Below, piece after piece: positions 1 to 12,743 of a stretch of DNA of 64,000 nt (within the stretch, counting starts at the first letter, position 1; each line of letters starts with the position of its first letter). The stretch is from Toxorhynchites rutilus septentrionalis (taxonomy: Eukaryota; Arthropoda; Insecta; Diptera; Culicidae): positions 50,212,285 through 50,276,284 of the forward strand of contig NC_073745.1 in assembly GCF_029784135.1 (NCBI RefSeq), read 5' to 3'. A program made the position numbers and the translations under genes. The notes beneath the pieces are model-generated. The model saw only the letters and a program-made list of their open reading frames with translations, made no database searches and had not been told where the DNA came from.

Positions 1-597
1 TCACTTCACCAGCATGTAACTATTCTAATTATGAATATTTTTTTTCCGTCCTATTTTTGTTTTATTGTTGAAAGATAGATAAACGAATAATGATATAATG
101 GATAGTAAAAATATTCTTTGTTTTATTTTCACGGAGTTCGAAAAAACGTCCGAAATTCGTGTCTCTACACTAGAATACCCCCTTAAGAGCTGTTTGGCTA
201 TCTGAGAAGATACAGATATTGGCATACCTGTATTAAATGTATGGTATATTAGAAGCTCTCATTTCAACACTGTTTAATTAAATTAACTATCTAAAAACAT
301 TTAATTTTCTATAATATATTTTTAGGAAATGTTCAATTAGATTGGTGCGAAAATCTCGTAAATCCATCAAAACGTGACCAAAAATTGGATATTTCTTTCG
401 TGATGCGACTGATTTTAATTATTTCAATTTTCAACTCAATATACTCCCGAAAAATGTAATGTTACTTATACGTCGAAAGAAACCATTGAAATGTCTGCTG
501 ACAAGTGAAATTATTCCTCAAATTCGACTACTCTAAATCGAAAGGGAACACTACATTGTATGATAAATTTTGATCAATTTTATCATTATTTTATCAG
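1..597. other. no gene recognised
   Basis: AT-rich sequence with only short chance reading frames. I see no motif, inverted repeat or coding similarity that I can name. Confidence 0.5.
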
Positions 598-826
598 TAA
601 GAAAATCTCATATTCAACGTAATCTCTCTGAACTGAAATATACTTGTTCCAGCGATTTTTGTTGATTTCAATTCCGAAATGAGAATCCAGAAGACTGTCA
701 AAATACGCTTTCACTGCTGTTATGCTCTTCGTTCAACGAATCGTTAACAATGTATTTTTTTTTTTTTTTTTTGAGATGCCTGATGTCATAGGAAGTTCAA
801 TTTGGCGAATAGAGTAAGTGTGGCTT
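598..826 (-). pseudogene. mariner transposase C-terminal relic
   Basis: Read on the minus strand, this stretch gives a decayed copy of the mariner C-terminus. A degenerate form of the HPPYSPDLAP...D block (H-L-L-Y-S-P, then a stop) lies near 803-823. It is followed by ITAVKAYFDSLL and then RWNKYISVQRDYVE near 600-700, which matches the usual end of mariner transposases (an AYFD...L helix, then RW.KCI...GDYVE). A 17-base T run and several stops and frame changes interrupt it. Weaker similarity may continue upstream to about 1000. No TIRs were found, so this is an old fragment. Confidence 0.6.
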
Positions 827-1039
827 CAACTCGTACTGCAATTCACAAATTAGTTCTTTCCTTACGATTTTCTTTACACCCCGCTTGTCCAAAACGTATG
901 CATAATAATCTAAGATAATTTCGTTGATAGTTTCTAGACTTGTAATTTATTTTGTGCGCGAATGCTGAGACAGTTCTCAAAAATACCCAAAAAGAAACTC
1001 CTTGGAACGTATATACAGTATCCAAATGTTTACAAAACT

Positions 1040-1399
1040 GCTGTGAAATTCATGTGACAGTTTCAGAATGTTTGTTTTCAAATGATGCGATGAGATCACG
1101 ATTGTTTGAATACTGAAAAACCCGTATTGCCAGAGAAGTAACTGTAATTTTTTAAAAAAAGTGCAACACTTCAGTCCTACAAAGGAGTCCTTCTCTCATA
1201 CAGTAACGTAAAACAAATCCTGTCTGGATGCACTCGTCATCCGAATTGACCTACCCCATTTGTATAGAATGAAAGGAGAAACTCAACAAACCGTTAGCAT
1301 AATGTGTCTCAAACAAGCCAGCAAAACATCTCTCCTCGATGCTTGAACCCATTGAAGAAAAAAAAAAGTCAGAATGCTAGAACATCTGTTTACAACAAT

Positions 1400-1442
<43 letters not shown>

Positions 1443-2570
1443 AAGCGAGGATAAATTCTGAGTGAGTGAATGAGTGCTTACGTACCGTTCCGTCGAGTCA
1501 CTTCACCATCCGTCGAACATTTTCACCACCGATTACGATCGAAAGCAAATAAATAGGAATCATCGAAACAACAAACTAATCCTCAACCCAACCAATGTTG
1601 TACATTTCTCGGGCCAATATCGACCATTGAATGAAACATGAGAATACGAAATTTTCACCTTTTTCATAAATCGGTTCGGTTTGAGTAGTGGAAAGAAAAA
1701 AAAACATGTGTTGCGTGAATTATGGTGATTTGTGGTTTCGCGGTGGCCACTTAAGCTTGTCTGTCTGTGTGCTGTGGTTTTGTCGAAGGGATAGTTTGAG
1801 CTGATTTTCCTCACACCAACATATGCTTCATGGGGTCATTAGTAACGCACGGAGAACGACCGCTCACATATAGGCGTCCGCGTTGACTGGGAATGAACGG
1901 AAAAAAGTTCTGACATGAAACAGAAAAAAAATATGAAAGGAAAGCAACTGTCTGCTGGAGAGCAGCTACTGAGCACACACAAGACCAGGGTTCTCTTCCT
2001 GTGGGAGCGCTACTGACTGGTTCGTATAGCGTATTTTCGTATGATTCCACATAGCCGAGACATGTGCGCTCATGTCTTCATGCCTCGTTCTTTTTACGAC
2101 CGGTATTTGTTGGGTTTTGTTTTTCAGTCATTGATATGTGAACTATTTACAGCCCATTTTTTTGTTTTCTTCGTTTGGGCGCTTTATCATGACGTGTGGT
2201 GGCCAAAGTGAATCACGAAAAAATACGCCGGAATTAATTGAAATAGCCATTGGAATTGTGCGGTTTCCAAAATATGCACATATCTAATTGTTTCCACTCA
2301 ATTATACCCCCGGTTTCGGGGCGATATGCTACGCCTCAATGAAGCCGTGTACCACTGAAGTACCGAGGTCACATTGAAGGCACAGTCTCCGTTTAATTGT
2401 TGACTAACACATTTGTTCCTCGTGCAATATCCTGTCTATTTCTTGTACCAGAGTGCGAGGCTACCCATTTCATTATTTCCTTCCCGTATTTTCAGTGGCG
2501 TGTCACTCAATCGTGAATGTTATTCAATGTTATGTAAACAAGCAGTGATCAGTGTGTTAATACGTTCCGT
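1040..2570. other. no gene recognised; candidate single-copy sequence
   Basis: No transposon coding similarity is visible apart from the TG microsatellite. Base composition is more balanced than in the neighbouring repeats, so this may be ordinary host intergenic or intronic DNA. Short frames on the minus strand near 1560-2050 have no recognisable domain. Confidence 0.35.
1404..1439. repeat. (TG)n microsatellite
   Basis: About 18 uninterrupted TG dinucleotides. Confidence 0.97.
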
Positions 2571-4485
2571 TTTTTTTGCATGAAGAACACATTTATTTAA
2601 TAAAAAAAATGAATCTACATTAACATTAGGCGTCGTGTACAAATTACGTAACGCTAAAAATGCCATTTTTGACCACCTCCCCCCCCCCTATGTAACAAAA
2701 AGTAACGCAAGACAAACCCCCTCCCCCTTATGTTACGTAACGCTAATCTTCACACAAAGTCAAAGTCGTTTGTTCAACATAGAAAAATTAGATATCTGCC
2801 CAGGTCGGAATCAAATTTTCTTACGGATGTTTCTTATATGCAAGTAGTGACATCAGAGGAACTTTCGACAAGTTCATAGCATTTTGAACAAACATAGACG
2901 GAAAATTAATGCTGACATTGGATTGGGATTGGGTTTCAACCCATTCGGCGTTAAGCTAAGTGGAACATGGACTCATATAAATTTATCCTGATTTACACTA
3001 TTCCTTGGTTCAATGCAGTAGTTCCTGTCGTTACATTTCACTACTTGCAAAAGGCTCTGGGATGTTGATGGTATCCACGTGATCCCTGGAAACATATACA
3101 CTGTAGTAAAAATACATTGCTTTAATGAGGTGCAATGGAAATTTATTCAGCTACCTTGAAAATACTTTCATTATGATAAATTTCAAGTACACACAAAAAT
3201 GTAATGACAGTAATGAATTAAAAGGTAGCACAATAAGGCTGAACTGGGGAACTGTCGATGCTTGAGAAGGGCACATAAAGTTACTATATAGCTAATGCTG
3301 AGGATATGGACAGAACAGGATTTTTTCATTCTAAACAATTTAATCGAGTATGGCTTTATTTCAATTTCTATTTGTTATTCAAACTTTATTCGTCCAACAA
3401 TTTGATGGTTCAGCAGATGGTCCTGAAAGTTATTGTTTTGTTCGCGCCCAGTTCAGTCGCTTCTATTTCTACATCTTCAACACCTATGTAGATATCTTCC
3501 GATGCCTTTCTAAATCTCCAAAGTCTGATCCTCGAACTTCAGATATGATGTATTCTTGGCATATATTACACAGAAACATAAGATAAAGTCTTCTGCTGTC
3601 CGAATCTATCTGAGTGAATTCAGGTGTTTCAGTTTGTTTTGTTCAATTTAACAATCAATAGCAAAAACTAGTTCAAAAACAGGAAAATAGGACTTCAGTC
3701 GTAGTTCAATCTCTTTAGGTTATGTTTAACGACGGATTTCAGTGAGAGGGGGCGAATTCAGTACTTTTGGTTCGAGCTTTAATATTTCCTGAACTGATTT
3801 GATCCCTTCTTTTCGCATTTGAAAAATATACTTTAAAAGTAAATTAATTTTCACGACAGTATGGATGCACTTTTCGAATTCACATTCTCTGTAGTTTAGT
3901 AAGAAAAGGATAAACGACGTTATTTATTTACATATTATAACGTTATAAGAATAAAATAGGTGAGATGGGAAAAATATCATCAACCTAAAGCCATTATTGC
4001 AATTATTGCATAATTGTGTCTCTGTAGTCTGTAGAAATACAGATTATTTTGTAGATATTGTAACTCTGTTCGAGATGCATCTATCGGTGCTTGCTTACTG
4101 ACTGCTGTTAAATCCATTAAAACACGTGCTTTATCATCTTGGCTCAGAAAACACACCTCATTCGGTCTCAGAATCGAAACTAGCTGCTAAAGCATATAGG
4201 GGCCCGCGAATTTATTTAGAGCTTGAGCTTGAGCTCAATTCGTAATTGCTCTCCGTGATTGACCTGAACCAACCAAATTGCACAACCAGTGAGAAATTCA
4301 CAAGCGTTTACATATGCTGAATTTATTCAAGTTATATATACCTCGAATAAGTGTATCATATTTATTCTCACCCGTTTACACCTATTTTCACGTGAATAAA
4401 TCCATCTATAGCTATAGATCTCCCTAATGTAAACTCGCCATAAGAATTATACAACTGAACAACTCAACGACTATACCATTATGTA

Positions 4486-5770
4486 TTAAGCTGTCAAAAA
4501 AGTCCTGCGGTATTTCCGCGAGGTGTCGTTGTAAGCGCGTAGTTCTAGTTGTATTCATTGTATCGAGTCATACTATAGCTTGTTGGAAAGGTATTTTTGC
4601 GCGCTATAAGTCCTATAAGTCCTTGACAGTGTTTTGTTTGGTTAAGTCGTTCGAGAGTCATAGTGTCGCAAATATGGAGCAAAATAAAGAGAAAATCCGA
4701 CATATTTTACAGTACTACTATGACAAAGGCAAAAATGCATCTCAAGCTGCCAATAAAATTTGTGCAGTTTATGGACCCGATACAGTTTCCATTTCCACCG
4801 CACAACGATGGTTTCAACGTTTTCGTTCTGGTGTAGAGGTCGTCGAAGATGCGCCACGCTCCGGAAGGCCTGTCGTCGAAAATTGCGACAAAATCGCTGA
4901 ATTAGCCGAGAAAGACCGGAATAGTAGCAGCCGTAGCATCGGCCAAGAGCTGGGGATAAGTCATCAAACCGTTATTAACCATTTGAAGAAGCTTGGATTC
5001 ACAAAGAAGCTCGATGTATGGGTGCCACACACGTTGACGCAAAAAAACATCTTTGACCGTATCGACGCATGTGAATCGCTGCTGAATCGCAACAAAATCG
5101 ACCCGTTTCTGAAGCGGATGGTGACTGGCGATGAAAAGTGGGTCACTTACGACAACGTGAAGCGCAAACGGTCGTGGTCGAAGCCCGCTGAAGCGGACGG
5201 TGGTCAAGCCCTCATTAACGGCCAGGAAGGTTCTGCTGTGTGTTTGGTGGGATTGTCAAGGAATAATCTATTATGAGCTGCTTCCCTATGGCCAAACGCT
5301 CAATTCGGACCTGTACTGCCAACAACTGGACCGCTTGAAGGTAGCACTCATGAAGAAGAGGCCATCTTTGATAAACAGAGGCCGCATTGTCTTCCATCAG
5401 GACAACGCCAGGCCACACACTTCTTTGGTGACGCGCCAGAAGCTCCGGGAGCTCGGATGGGAGGTTCTTTTGCATCCGCCGTATAGTCCGGACCTTGCAC
5501 GAAGTGACTACCACCTGTTTTTGTCCATGGCGAACGAGCTAGGTAGTCAGAAGTTAGCCATAAAAGAGGCCTGTGAAAATTGGCTATCCGAGTTTTTTGC
5601 CAATAAGGAAGCGAGCTTCTATAACAGGGGTATTATGAAGTTGGCATCTCGTTGGGAACAAGTCATCGAACAAAACGGCGCATATTTGACTTAAAACAGA
5701 TGATTGTAACTAATTTTATGAACAAATGAAAATTCAAAAAAAAATACCGCAGGACTTGTTGACAGCCTAA
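4486..5770 (+). mobile_element. mariner element, full length with TIRs and TA target sites
   Basis: Inverted ends of about 28 bp (TTAAGCTGTCAAAAAAGTCC at the left; the right end closes with GGACTTGTTGACAGCCTAA) are flanked by TA at 4484-4485 and 5771-5772. Length is 1285 bp, normal for mariner. It encodes one transposase on the plus strand that is broken by a single frameshift. It lies inside Harbinger-like copy 1 and is therefore younger than it. TIR divergence is low, so the insertion is fairly recent. Confidence 0.95.
4674..5694 (+). pseudogene. mariner transposase (DD34D), frameshifted
   Basis: Cut-and-paste transposase of the mariner family, expected to act in the nucleus on its own TIRs. 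The likely start is the ATG at 4674 (MEQNKEKIRHILQYYYDKGK). Helix-turn-helix regions occupy roughly the first 110 residues. The first catalytic Asp is in VTGDEKW, the second in FHQDNARPH and the third in ARSDYHLF. Exactly 34 residues separate the second and third, the mariner signature. The frame changes between about 5190 and 5205 (two bases lost or one gained), just before VLLCVWWD. Joined length would be about 340 residues, normal for the family. The usual Pro before the third Asp (AP-S/T-D) is Arg here. The stop at 5694 follows NGAYLT. Inactive as it stands. Confidence 0.93.
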
Positions 5771-5772
5771 TA

Positions 5773-6289
5773 TAAAAATTATTTTAATCATTTACGCAAA
5801 CGCAAATCTCAATGAACACATTACACATATCATCCACTTTATATTATAATTATTTAAATAACATTGAAATAGCAAACAATTCGAAGGCAATTAAAATTGT
5901 TAAACAAAAAAAAGTTTCCATCCACACGCTTTTCATTCATATTCCTACTGATATGCTATGTTATGATAAATGATTAGAATACCAGATAGACGATAAACGA
6001 TAAAGAATATCAAACTTAGTTTTGGAAAATTGGGCGCTCTGCATAGCATAGATGAATCCAATGAGGGTGATAATATCGCTGCAGGAATCAAGTGTCAATC
6101 CGACAGAAATTCTGGCAACCACCGAGCCTGTTCAATTCGCACACTATTACACATAACTTGCCCCATCGAAGAGAGACATATAAACAAACTCGAACATGAA
6201 AACAGACGGATCGATAAACAAAAATATCACTTCACACTATTGCAAATATGCAAATATGTAACATATAGACATTCCCGTAACTCTAGGGG
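5773..6289. other. interior of Harbinger-like copy 1, no coding seen
   Basis: AT-rich internal sequence between the mariner and the conserved right end. No recognisable coding motif. Confidence 0.4.
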
Positions 6290-6442
6290 CCCGTGAATTT
6301 AATTTAGGAATAAAAATTTAATTTTGTTACGTAACGATCACGGCTACCCTCCCTCCCCCCTATGTCACATAAGGTAACGACATCTTTACCTCCCTCCCCC
6401 CCATCCCCTACTCGCGTTACGTAATTTGTGCACGACGCCTTA

Positions 6443-6765
6443 TTCAAAGTATTGGCCATCGCTATCCATTATTTTTTCCCACTTTTCTCGGAGTTGGCGG
6501 ATTCTGTCGCGAAAGATGCGTTCGTCTTTTGGAACCAAGAATCAATCCAGCCAACTTTCGATATCCTGTTCTGAAGTAAAGATTTTCGGCAACCATTGGG
6601 TTTCCATTGATCGTTCGACAAGCTTTTAGCATCACATAGTGAATCACACCCTTTTGATCCCACCAAATACAGAGTATCACTTTGCCAATATACACTTTGG
6701 CCCCGGTTTCGGTGTTGATGTTCCTAATTGGCTGGGCTTCGCATACGATTGTTTGCGCTTTGGAA
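6443..6765 (-). pseudogene. older mariner relic, cut at its stop codon by the Harbinger-like element
   Basis: On the minus strand one reads GKVILCIWWDQKGVIHYVMLK, the conserved block between the first and second catalytic Asp of mariner. This is joined directly to the C-terminal part (KIFTSEQDIESWLD, then REKWEKIMDSDGQYFE). The segment bearing the second and third catalytic residues is deleted, and at least one frameshift and one stop are present. The terminal TAA stop lies exactly on the TTA target site (6440-6442) of the neighbouring element. The continuation of the 3' part is therefore found left of 2628, an A/T-rich stretch near 2570-2628. Confidence 0.75.
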
Positions 6766-6869
6766 TGTCGTAGTAAATCCTTTTTTAGTCCACGGTAACA
6801 ATTTGATGCAAAAAAATTGGAAGGGGTTGTATCTAGGACACGATCGCATATTTTCGTAGTAGAACTACG

Positions 6870-7984
6870 CAATTATATTATGCAATCCACTTGTTTACCA
6901 CTTCGAATAATATCTTAGAATGTATCGAAATTTTTGTAATAGATTATGATCCTCGTTACAAGTAAATATGATTAACGTCCTTTTACGTTTGATATGATAC
7001 CTAGGACTACCAAAATATGTGAACGAAAGAATTGTCAAAAGATCATTGTATTTTACATTTCCCTCTGAAATTATTACACATCTCATGTTTACGTAGTTCT
7101 CGAACTGCGAAAGTTCATTGACCTCTAGTATCTAAAATTACGATTTTCCCAGGCTTCTCAGTGTAAAATTACGTTTTAGGGAAACATATTCCGGTCTGCG
7201 CAACGACAAGCGAGTCGAAAGTACTCAACATCAAAAAATACCCCCGACTTGCATGTATATTTGCAAAGCGATTACCACAGGTACATCGATTTTGAAGTTT
7301 GTGTTGGGGAAACCGTAAATCGGGCCAATCAAAACATGACATTTAGGGCGTTTAGATAACGCTTGACATTTTACAGTTATTCAATTGTTCATCTCATGGA
7401 AAATAACATTTTATTTTCCATGAGATAGACGCGTAGAAATATTTCCTATCACATGATGCAAACATCTTTCCGATCTATTAAGAAATGTTCGAGTTATAAG
7501 CATTCAAAATACGGGTAGGGTTAGCACTCAAATCGGCAGAACAAATGTGTGGAAAAAAGGAAATTCTATCAGTTTTCATGAATTCAAACCATTTCGAGAT
7601 TGTAATGTATAGCATATCAAACAAATCTTAGAGAATTTCCGATTCGATTGGAATGCAAATCATGAGAATTCGTTCACAGTGAAAATAGTTATTAACGTTA
7701 ACTTTATTTTATAAAAACGTGACCTGTTTTCTGATCTGGCACCCTTCCCGAAAGATGTAGTTCTACGTCAAAAGACCTCATTTTGTTCAACGTTCAAGCA
7801 ACATTTCGGGCACGCTAAATCGCCGTTCGACATCTCTTGCTTACAATTCGTATGGAACTTAGATTCCCTGATTTTGGATGTAGCCTGCGGCATTTGAAAT
7901 ATTTTATCCATTCAAATTTAATTTATGTTACATTATTTTATTTCTGTTCATGCTTCTTGATGATCTCCCGAACCTGATTGAACA
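6870..7984. repeat. degenerate dispersed repeats
   Basis: No gene recognised. The part at about 7560-7700 is clearly related to 42085-42230: both contain AATGTAATGTATRGCAT, then AACAAATC and a GCAAATC block in the same order. It is therefore a dispersed repeat of unknown class. Confidence 0.45.
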
Positions 7985-8330
7985 ATTATTGATGTAATTC
8001 AATAAACTTTCTCTATGTTTGCCCCAGAAAGAGCGAAAAATGATTGAAGAGAGTGTATTTTTGAAAAAGAAATATCAATAATATTGAGTAGAGTTGAGAT
8101 ATTGACATGTTCTGCATCGCAAAATGTTTGTCTTAGTAAGCTCTAAAGGTCTTTTGAAGACAGTTTGCATATAGAATTTGAAATATAAAAGTTAAAGCAA
8201 AAAAAACATCTTTAAAAACAAGAAAGTGAAATTTTTTATTTCATCGAAATGTTGGTCATCCTTATGTAATAACTTTGTTGATGAAAATTTTGTCTTGAAA
8301 ATAACTGTCGAAATCCAGATGTTAACTTCC
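7985..8330 (+). repeat. single arm of the family forming the 17-19 kb palindrome
   Basis: This stretch carries the block GTTCTGCATCGCAAAATGTT ... GAAGACAGTTTGCAT followed by GAAATATAAAAGTTAAAGCA. The same block recurs at 17460-17530 (inverted), 17715-17800 and 18230-18310. It appears to be a solitary relative of one arm of that palindrome. Confidence 0.6.
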
Positions 8331-9038
8331 ACTTAAATGCGCTTCCTGGACCATTGTGCATTGGGGCAAACAAACATAGAAAAATACTAAAACAAATTAG
8401 AGACGCTGGATTGGATATTTTGTGGTTTATACTCAAACACAATCAGAATTGGGAACAGCGAACTGCAATCGTTAGTAAAAGGATACCGAAAGAGTTAACA
8501 TGAGTGCAAGTTAAGAAAAAGACAACACCTTTCTAGTTGATCAGTTCTGGTCGTTTTTCTTAATCGTTTCGTGTTGAATAATTTGTACGCGAACAGCAAA
8601 GTTCTGAATTAACCATTAGGCAACACTTAAGAGGCTTATTTGGTGTCAATCTAAGCTTTGAAATAGTTCAAGGTTGGTCGGTGCGCTTACCCCATGAACT
8701 TTTGAGGATGATATTTCTATATTTCATCCATTTTTCTTTTTTTTTTCCTTTATTGATTTAATTAGGCTCAAGTGGATAAAGAGCCACCATCAAGCAATAC
8801 ATTTTAAAACTATTTGAAAATATTATAACTACATAATTATTAACTTAAGTCTAATTAGCTAAAACTACAGTGCAATATAAAAAAATATAATTTATTCCTT
8901 CGTTGCCTCGTCGATATTATCCTTGTCTGGAACAGTGCCTGTGGTGGGTCGTAACAAATACATCGCCAGTTGATGTAGCAACGGTATCCTTTGGTAGTTA
9001 TGTTAATAGCTCCTGTAATGATCTTATCTCAACGGGTA

Positions 9039-12000
9039 CTAAGTTCTGCTTGTGTAATAGGAAAGGAAGGGAGAATGGATAATAACATTAGCGCTTCTTA
9101 GGAAGACATATATGGGGTACATAAAATTAGGGTCACGAGTAGCTAGGATATCGCGAACTGGCATGTGTGAGTGTATTCCTTGAGCCTCTAAATCAGAAAC
9201 CAGTTTAATTCTTTCATTGCAAAATTCATTACATGACCAAACAACGTGCTCGATGTCATGATATCCTTGACCACAATTGCATAAATTGTTAGTAGCAAGA
9301 CCTATGCGGAAGAGATGCGCATTTAGCGCGGAATGATTGGACATCAATCTGGACATAGTTCTAATAAAATTTCTGTCAAGATCTAACCCTTTAAACCAGG
9401 CCCTCGTTGAAACTTTGGGGATAATAGAGTATAGTCATCTCCCAAGCTCATCTCTGTTCCATTGGTTTTGCCAACTGGTGAGTGACTACTGTCGGGAAAT
9501 GGAGAAGAATTTCCGATACGCTATTTGTCTTTCAAAAACTGTGCCCTGCATACTACCCATCTTTGCGAGTGTATCCGCTTTCTCATTACCAGTAATAGAG
9601 CAATGGGAAGGAATCCAAATGAAAGTGATTCGAATACTTTTATCAACAAGAGAATTCAAAGCATTCCTAATTTCGATAAGAAAATATGATGCTTTCGTCT
9701 GTTGTTTCAAGGATTGAATGGCTTGTATACTGCTAAGACTATCCGAGAAAATAAAATAGTGATCAGGTGGTAAGGACTCAATGGTCTTAATTGCATGATA
9801 TATTGCAGCCAGTTCGGCAACATACACTGAACAAGGGTCTTCAAGTTTATGAAAGCTAGTGTAATGTTCATTAAAGATACCAAAACCAGTGGATCCGTTT
9901 ATTCTTGAACCATCAGTGAAAAACATTCTTGAAGAATTGATATGATTATATTTTGAAGCGAAAATATTAGGGATTAACGATGATCGAAGATGATCTGAAA
10001 TGTCTCGAGTTTCGTCCTTCATAGAAAGAACGAAATCAACGGAAGATCTGCAAAAATTCGGAAAGCTAACATTATTGAAGATGTCTGCTGAAGGTTTTAT
10101 TTCTTGAGAAATGTAATAAGAGTACAAATCCATGGATCTCGACCGTTGGTTTAATTCGAGAAGCTTCTTACAATTCTCAATTACTAATGGGTTCATGATT
10201 TCGCTTCGGATTAAGAAGCGATAGGTCAGTTCCCAAAACCGAACCTGCAATGGTAAAACACCTGCCAAGACTTCAAGGCTCATGTTGTGTGTTAATTGCA
10301 TGCACCCTAAGGCTAAACGCAGGCAATGATACTGTATCCTCTCCAGTTTAATGATGTGGGTTTTAGCAGCAGAACGGAAACAAAACGAACCATATTCCAT
10401 GACTGACAGTATTGTAGTTTTTTACAGCCGTATTAGGTCTTCTGGATGAGCGACCCACCATGTTCCAGTAACTGTCCGGAGATTTGTTCTCTGTTGACAT
10501 TTTTTATTCAGATACGCAATATGTTTTCCCCATGTACATTTAGCATCCAAACTCCAAGATATTTGAAGCTTGTGGATTGAACGATGGTTTTGTTGAACAA
10601 TTGAAGCAGAAGTTCGGGAGGTTGGTGCTTCCTAGAAAATACAACCATTTCTGTTTTCTCAGTTGAGAATTCAATACCTAGCTTCACAGCCCATGTAGAT
10701 AAATTATTTAAGGAAATTTGCAGCGGTCTTTGCAAATCAATAGTTCTAGTACCTGATATGGATACACCACTATCATCTGCCAGTTGCCTCAAAGTACATC
10801 CATCTGCAAGATGATCATCTATATCATTAATATAGAAATTATACAGAAGAGGACTTAAGCAAGAACCCTGAGGGAGACCTATGTAGCTAGTCCTAGAAAC
10901 GGCACAATTTCCATGAGAAAAGTGCATGTGCTTTTCGGATAACAGATTGAACAAAAAGTTGTTTAAAATTGGTGAAAATCCATGGTTGTGAAGTTTATCG
11001 GATAAAATTCTTATTGATACTGAGTCAAACGCCCCTTTAATGTCTAAGAAAACAGAAGCCATCTGTTTTTTATTACCAAAGGTCGTCTGAATTTCGGAAG
11101 CAAGTAACGCAAGACAATAATTTGTCCCTTTGCCCTTGCGGAAACCGAACTGCGTATCTGATAAAAAGTTATTCTCTTCAACCCATTCGTCTACACGTCG
11201 GAGTATCATTTTTTCCAATAACTTACGGATGCAAGATAGCATGGCTATTGGTCTGTATGAGTTATGGTGGGAAGCTGGCTTATTCGGTTTTTGAATGGCT
11301 ATTACTCTCACTTGTCTCCACTCGATGGGGACAATATTTTGCTCAATAAACTTATTAAATAACCTTAATAAACGTTTCTTAGCGACGTTTGGAAGGTTCT
11401 TCAAAAGATTAAATTTGATTCCATCGGAACCAGGAGCTGAATTATTGCACGAAAGAAGTGCAAGTGAGAATTCAGTCATATAAAACAATGTCTCGTTATT
11501 ACTATTGGAAGACGGTGTATTACGAGATATGTCTTCTGCCGGGACAGAATCTGGACATACTTTTTTGGCAAAATCAAGAATCCATCGGTCGGAATACTCT
11601 TTGTTTTCGTTTGTATGGTTTTTGTTACGCAAACACCTGGCTGTGTTCCACAAGGTACTCATAGATGTTTCCCTTGACAAACCATTGACATATCGTCGCC
11701 AGTAACTGCGTTTTTTAGATTTTTGAATTTGGTCTCCAAAAATTCATACTTATCAAAATTTTCCATTGAGCCATTTTTGCGAAAAATTTTGAAAGCAGAG
11801 GATTTATAGAAATAAGCTTCCGAGCACTCTTTGTCCCACCAAGGAGCATCAGGGCGTCGGCGAAGTTTTGCACCAGGGAAACGTTTCGTTTGAGCTTGAA
11901 TGGCAGTGTGGTAAATCAAACTAGCAATGAAATCATATTCTTCGAGAGGTGGAAGTTCAGGAGTCGAATTGATGCTCTCTGATATAATACTAGCAAATTT

Positions 12001-12743
12001 CTCCCAGTCAATATTATGGGTAAGATCGTATACAACTTCGACCAATTTCTGGGGACACATCTCATTGGCAATAGAAACAAGGATTGGTAAGTGATCGCTA
12101 CCGTGAGGATCTTGGATTACTTCCCACATACAATCTAACGATAAAGTAGACGAACAGAGTGACAAGTCTAGTGTACTTTCTCTTGCAGGAGGTTTGGGTA
12201 CTCTTGTAGCTTCGCCACTGTTCAAAATTGATAAATTGAAATTATCGCATAGATCGTAGATGATTGAGGAACGGTTATCATCATAGAGTGCCCCCAGGCC
12301 ACACCATGTGAATTGAAATCACCCAAGATTCACTTGGGTTCAGGTAAAATCTCGATAATTCCATCGAGTTGGTTTCGTAAAATTCCAACTCTGGGAGGAA
12401 TATATACAGAAGCAATGCATAGGTCTTTTCCCCTTATTGTGGTTTGACAAGCAACTACCTCGATTCCTAGAAGCGATGGTAATGGGATTTTATAGAAGGA
12501 ATGGCATTTTCTGATCCCCAAAAGAACGCCACCGTGTGAGTCTCTTCGGTCTAACCGGATAATGTTAAAATCATGAAAATTCAAGTCCTCATCAGAAGTA
12601 AGCCATGTTTCACAAAGAGCAAATACGTCAGAATTTATATTGTTGACTAAAAAATTTAACGATTCGATTTTGGGTTTAATACTTCTGCAGTTCCATTGAA
12701 TAACTTTAATTGTATCTATATCGCTTATAGAACAATTAGGCAT
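9039..12743 (-). pseudogene. LINE ORF2: endonuclease, reverse transcriptase, RNase H, CCHC
   Basis: ORF2 polyprotein of a non-LTR retrotransposon, which nicks target DNA and copies the element RNA at the nick. The ATG at 12743 overlaps the end of ORF1. AP-type endonuclease: QWNCRS, ALCETWL, a VYIPP block, GDFNSHG after a TGA at 12330, then GSDHLPI near 12105. Reverse transcriptase (11680-10508): SYRPIAMLS, FRKGKGT, LDIKGAFDS, GLPQGSCLSPLLYN, and LADDS in place of the usual F/YADD. RNase H (9900-9550): FTDGS, AELAAIYHA, SDSLSS, and PSHCSITGNEKAD, with all catalytic acids present. C-terminal zinc finger CNCGQGYHDIEHVVWSC near 9250. At least three frameshifts (one in a G5 run near 12295) and stops near 9486 and 9453 break it. 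Confidence 0.93.

Larger units (their letters stand above)
2629..6439. mobile_element. Harbinger-like TIR element, copy 1, split by a mariner
   Basis: The left end reads GGCGTCGTGTACAAATTACG and the right end is its inverted copy, ending ...CACGACGCC, giving a TIR of about 26 bp. The flanks are TTA on both sides (2626-2628 and 6440-6442), a 3-bp TWA duplication as in PIF/Harbinger elements. Two further copies occur in this window (26403-33346, and a left end at 63959 preceded by TAA). The left ~420 bp and the blocks near 4075-4190 and 6290-6439 are shared with copy 2. Without the mariner at 4486-5770 the element would be about 2.5 kb. I found no transposase with recognisable DDE motifs, so superfamily assignment rests on TSD and TIR only. 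Confidence 0.7.

Noticed and set aside
9337..9717. 126-codon frame on the plus strand
   Set aside because: It is antisense to the RNase H region of the minus-strand LINE and has no motif of its own. The same holds for plus-strand frames at 11122-11705.
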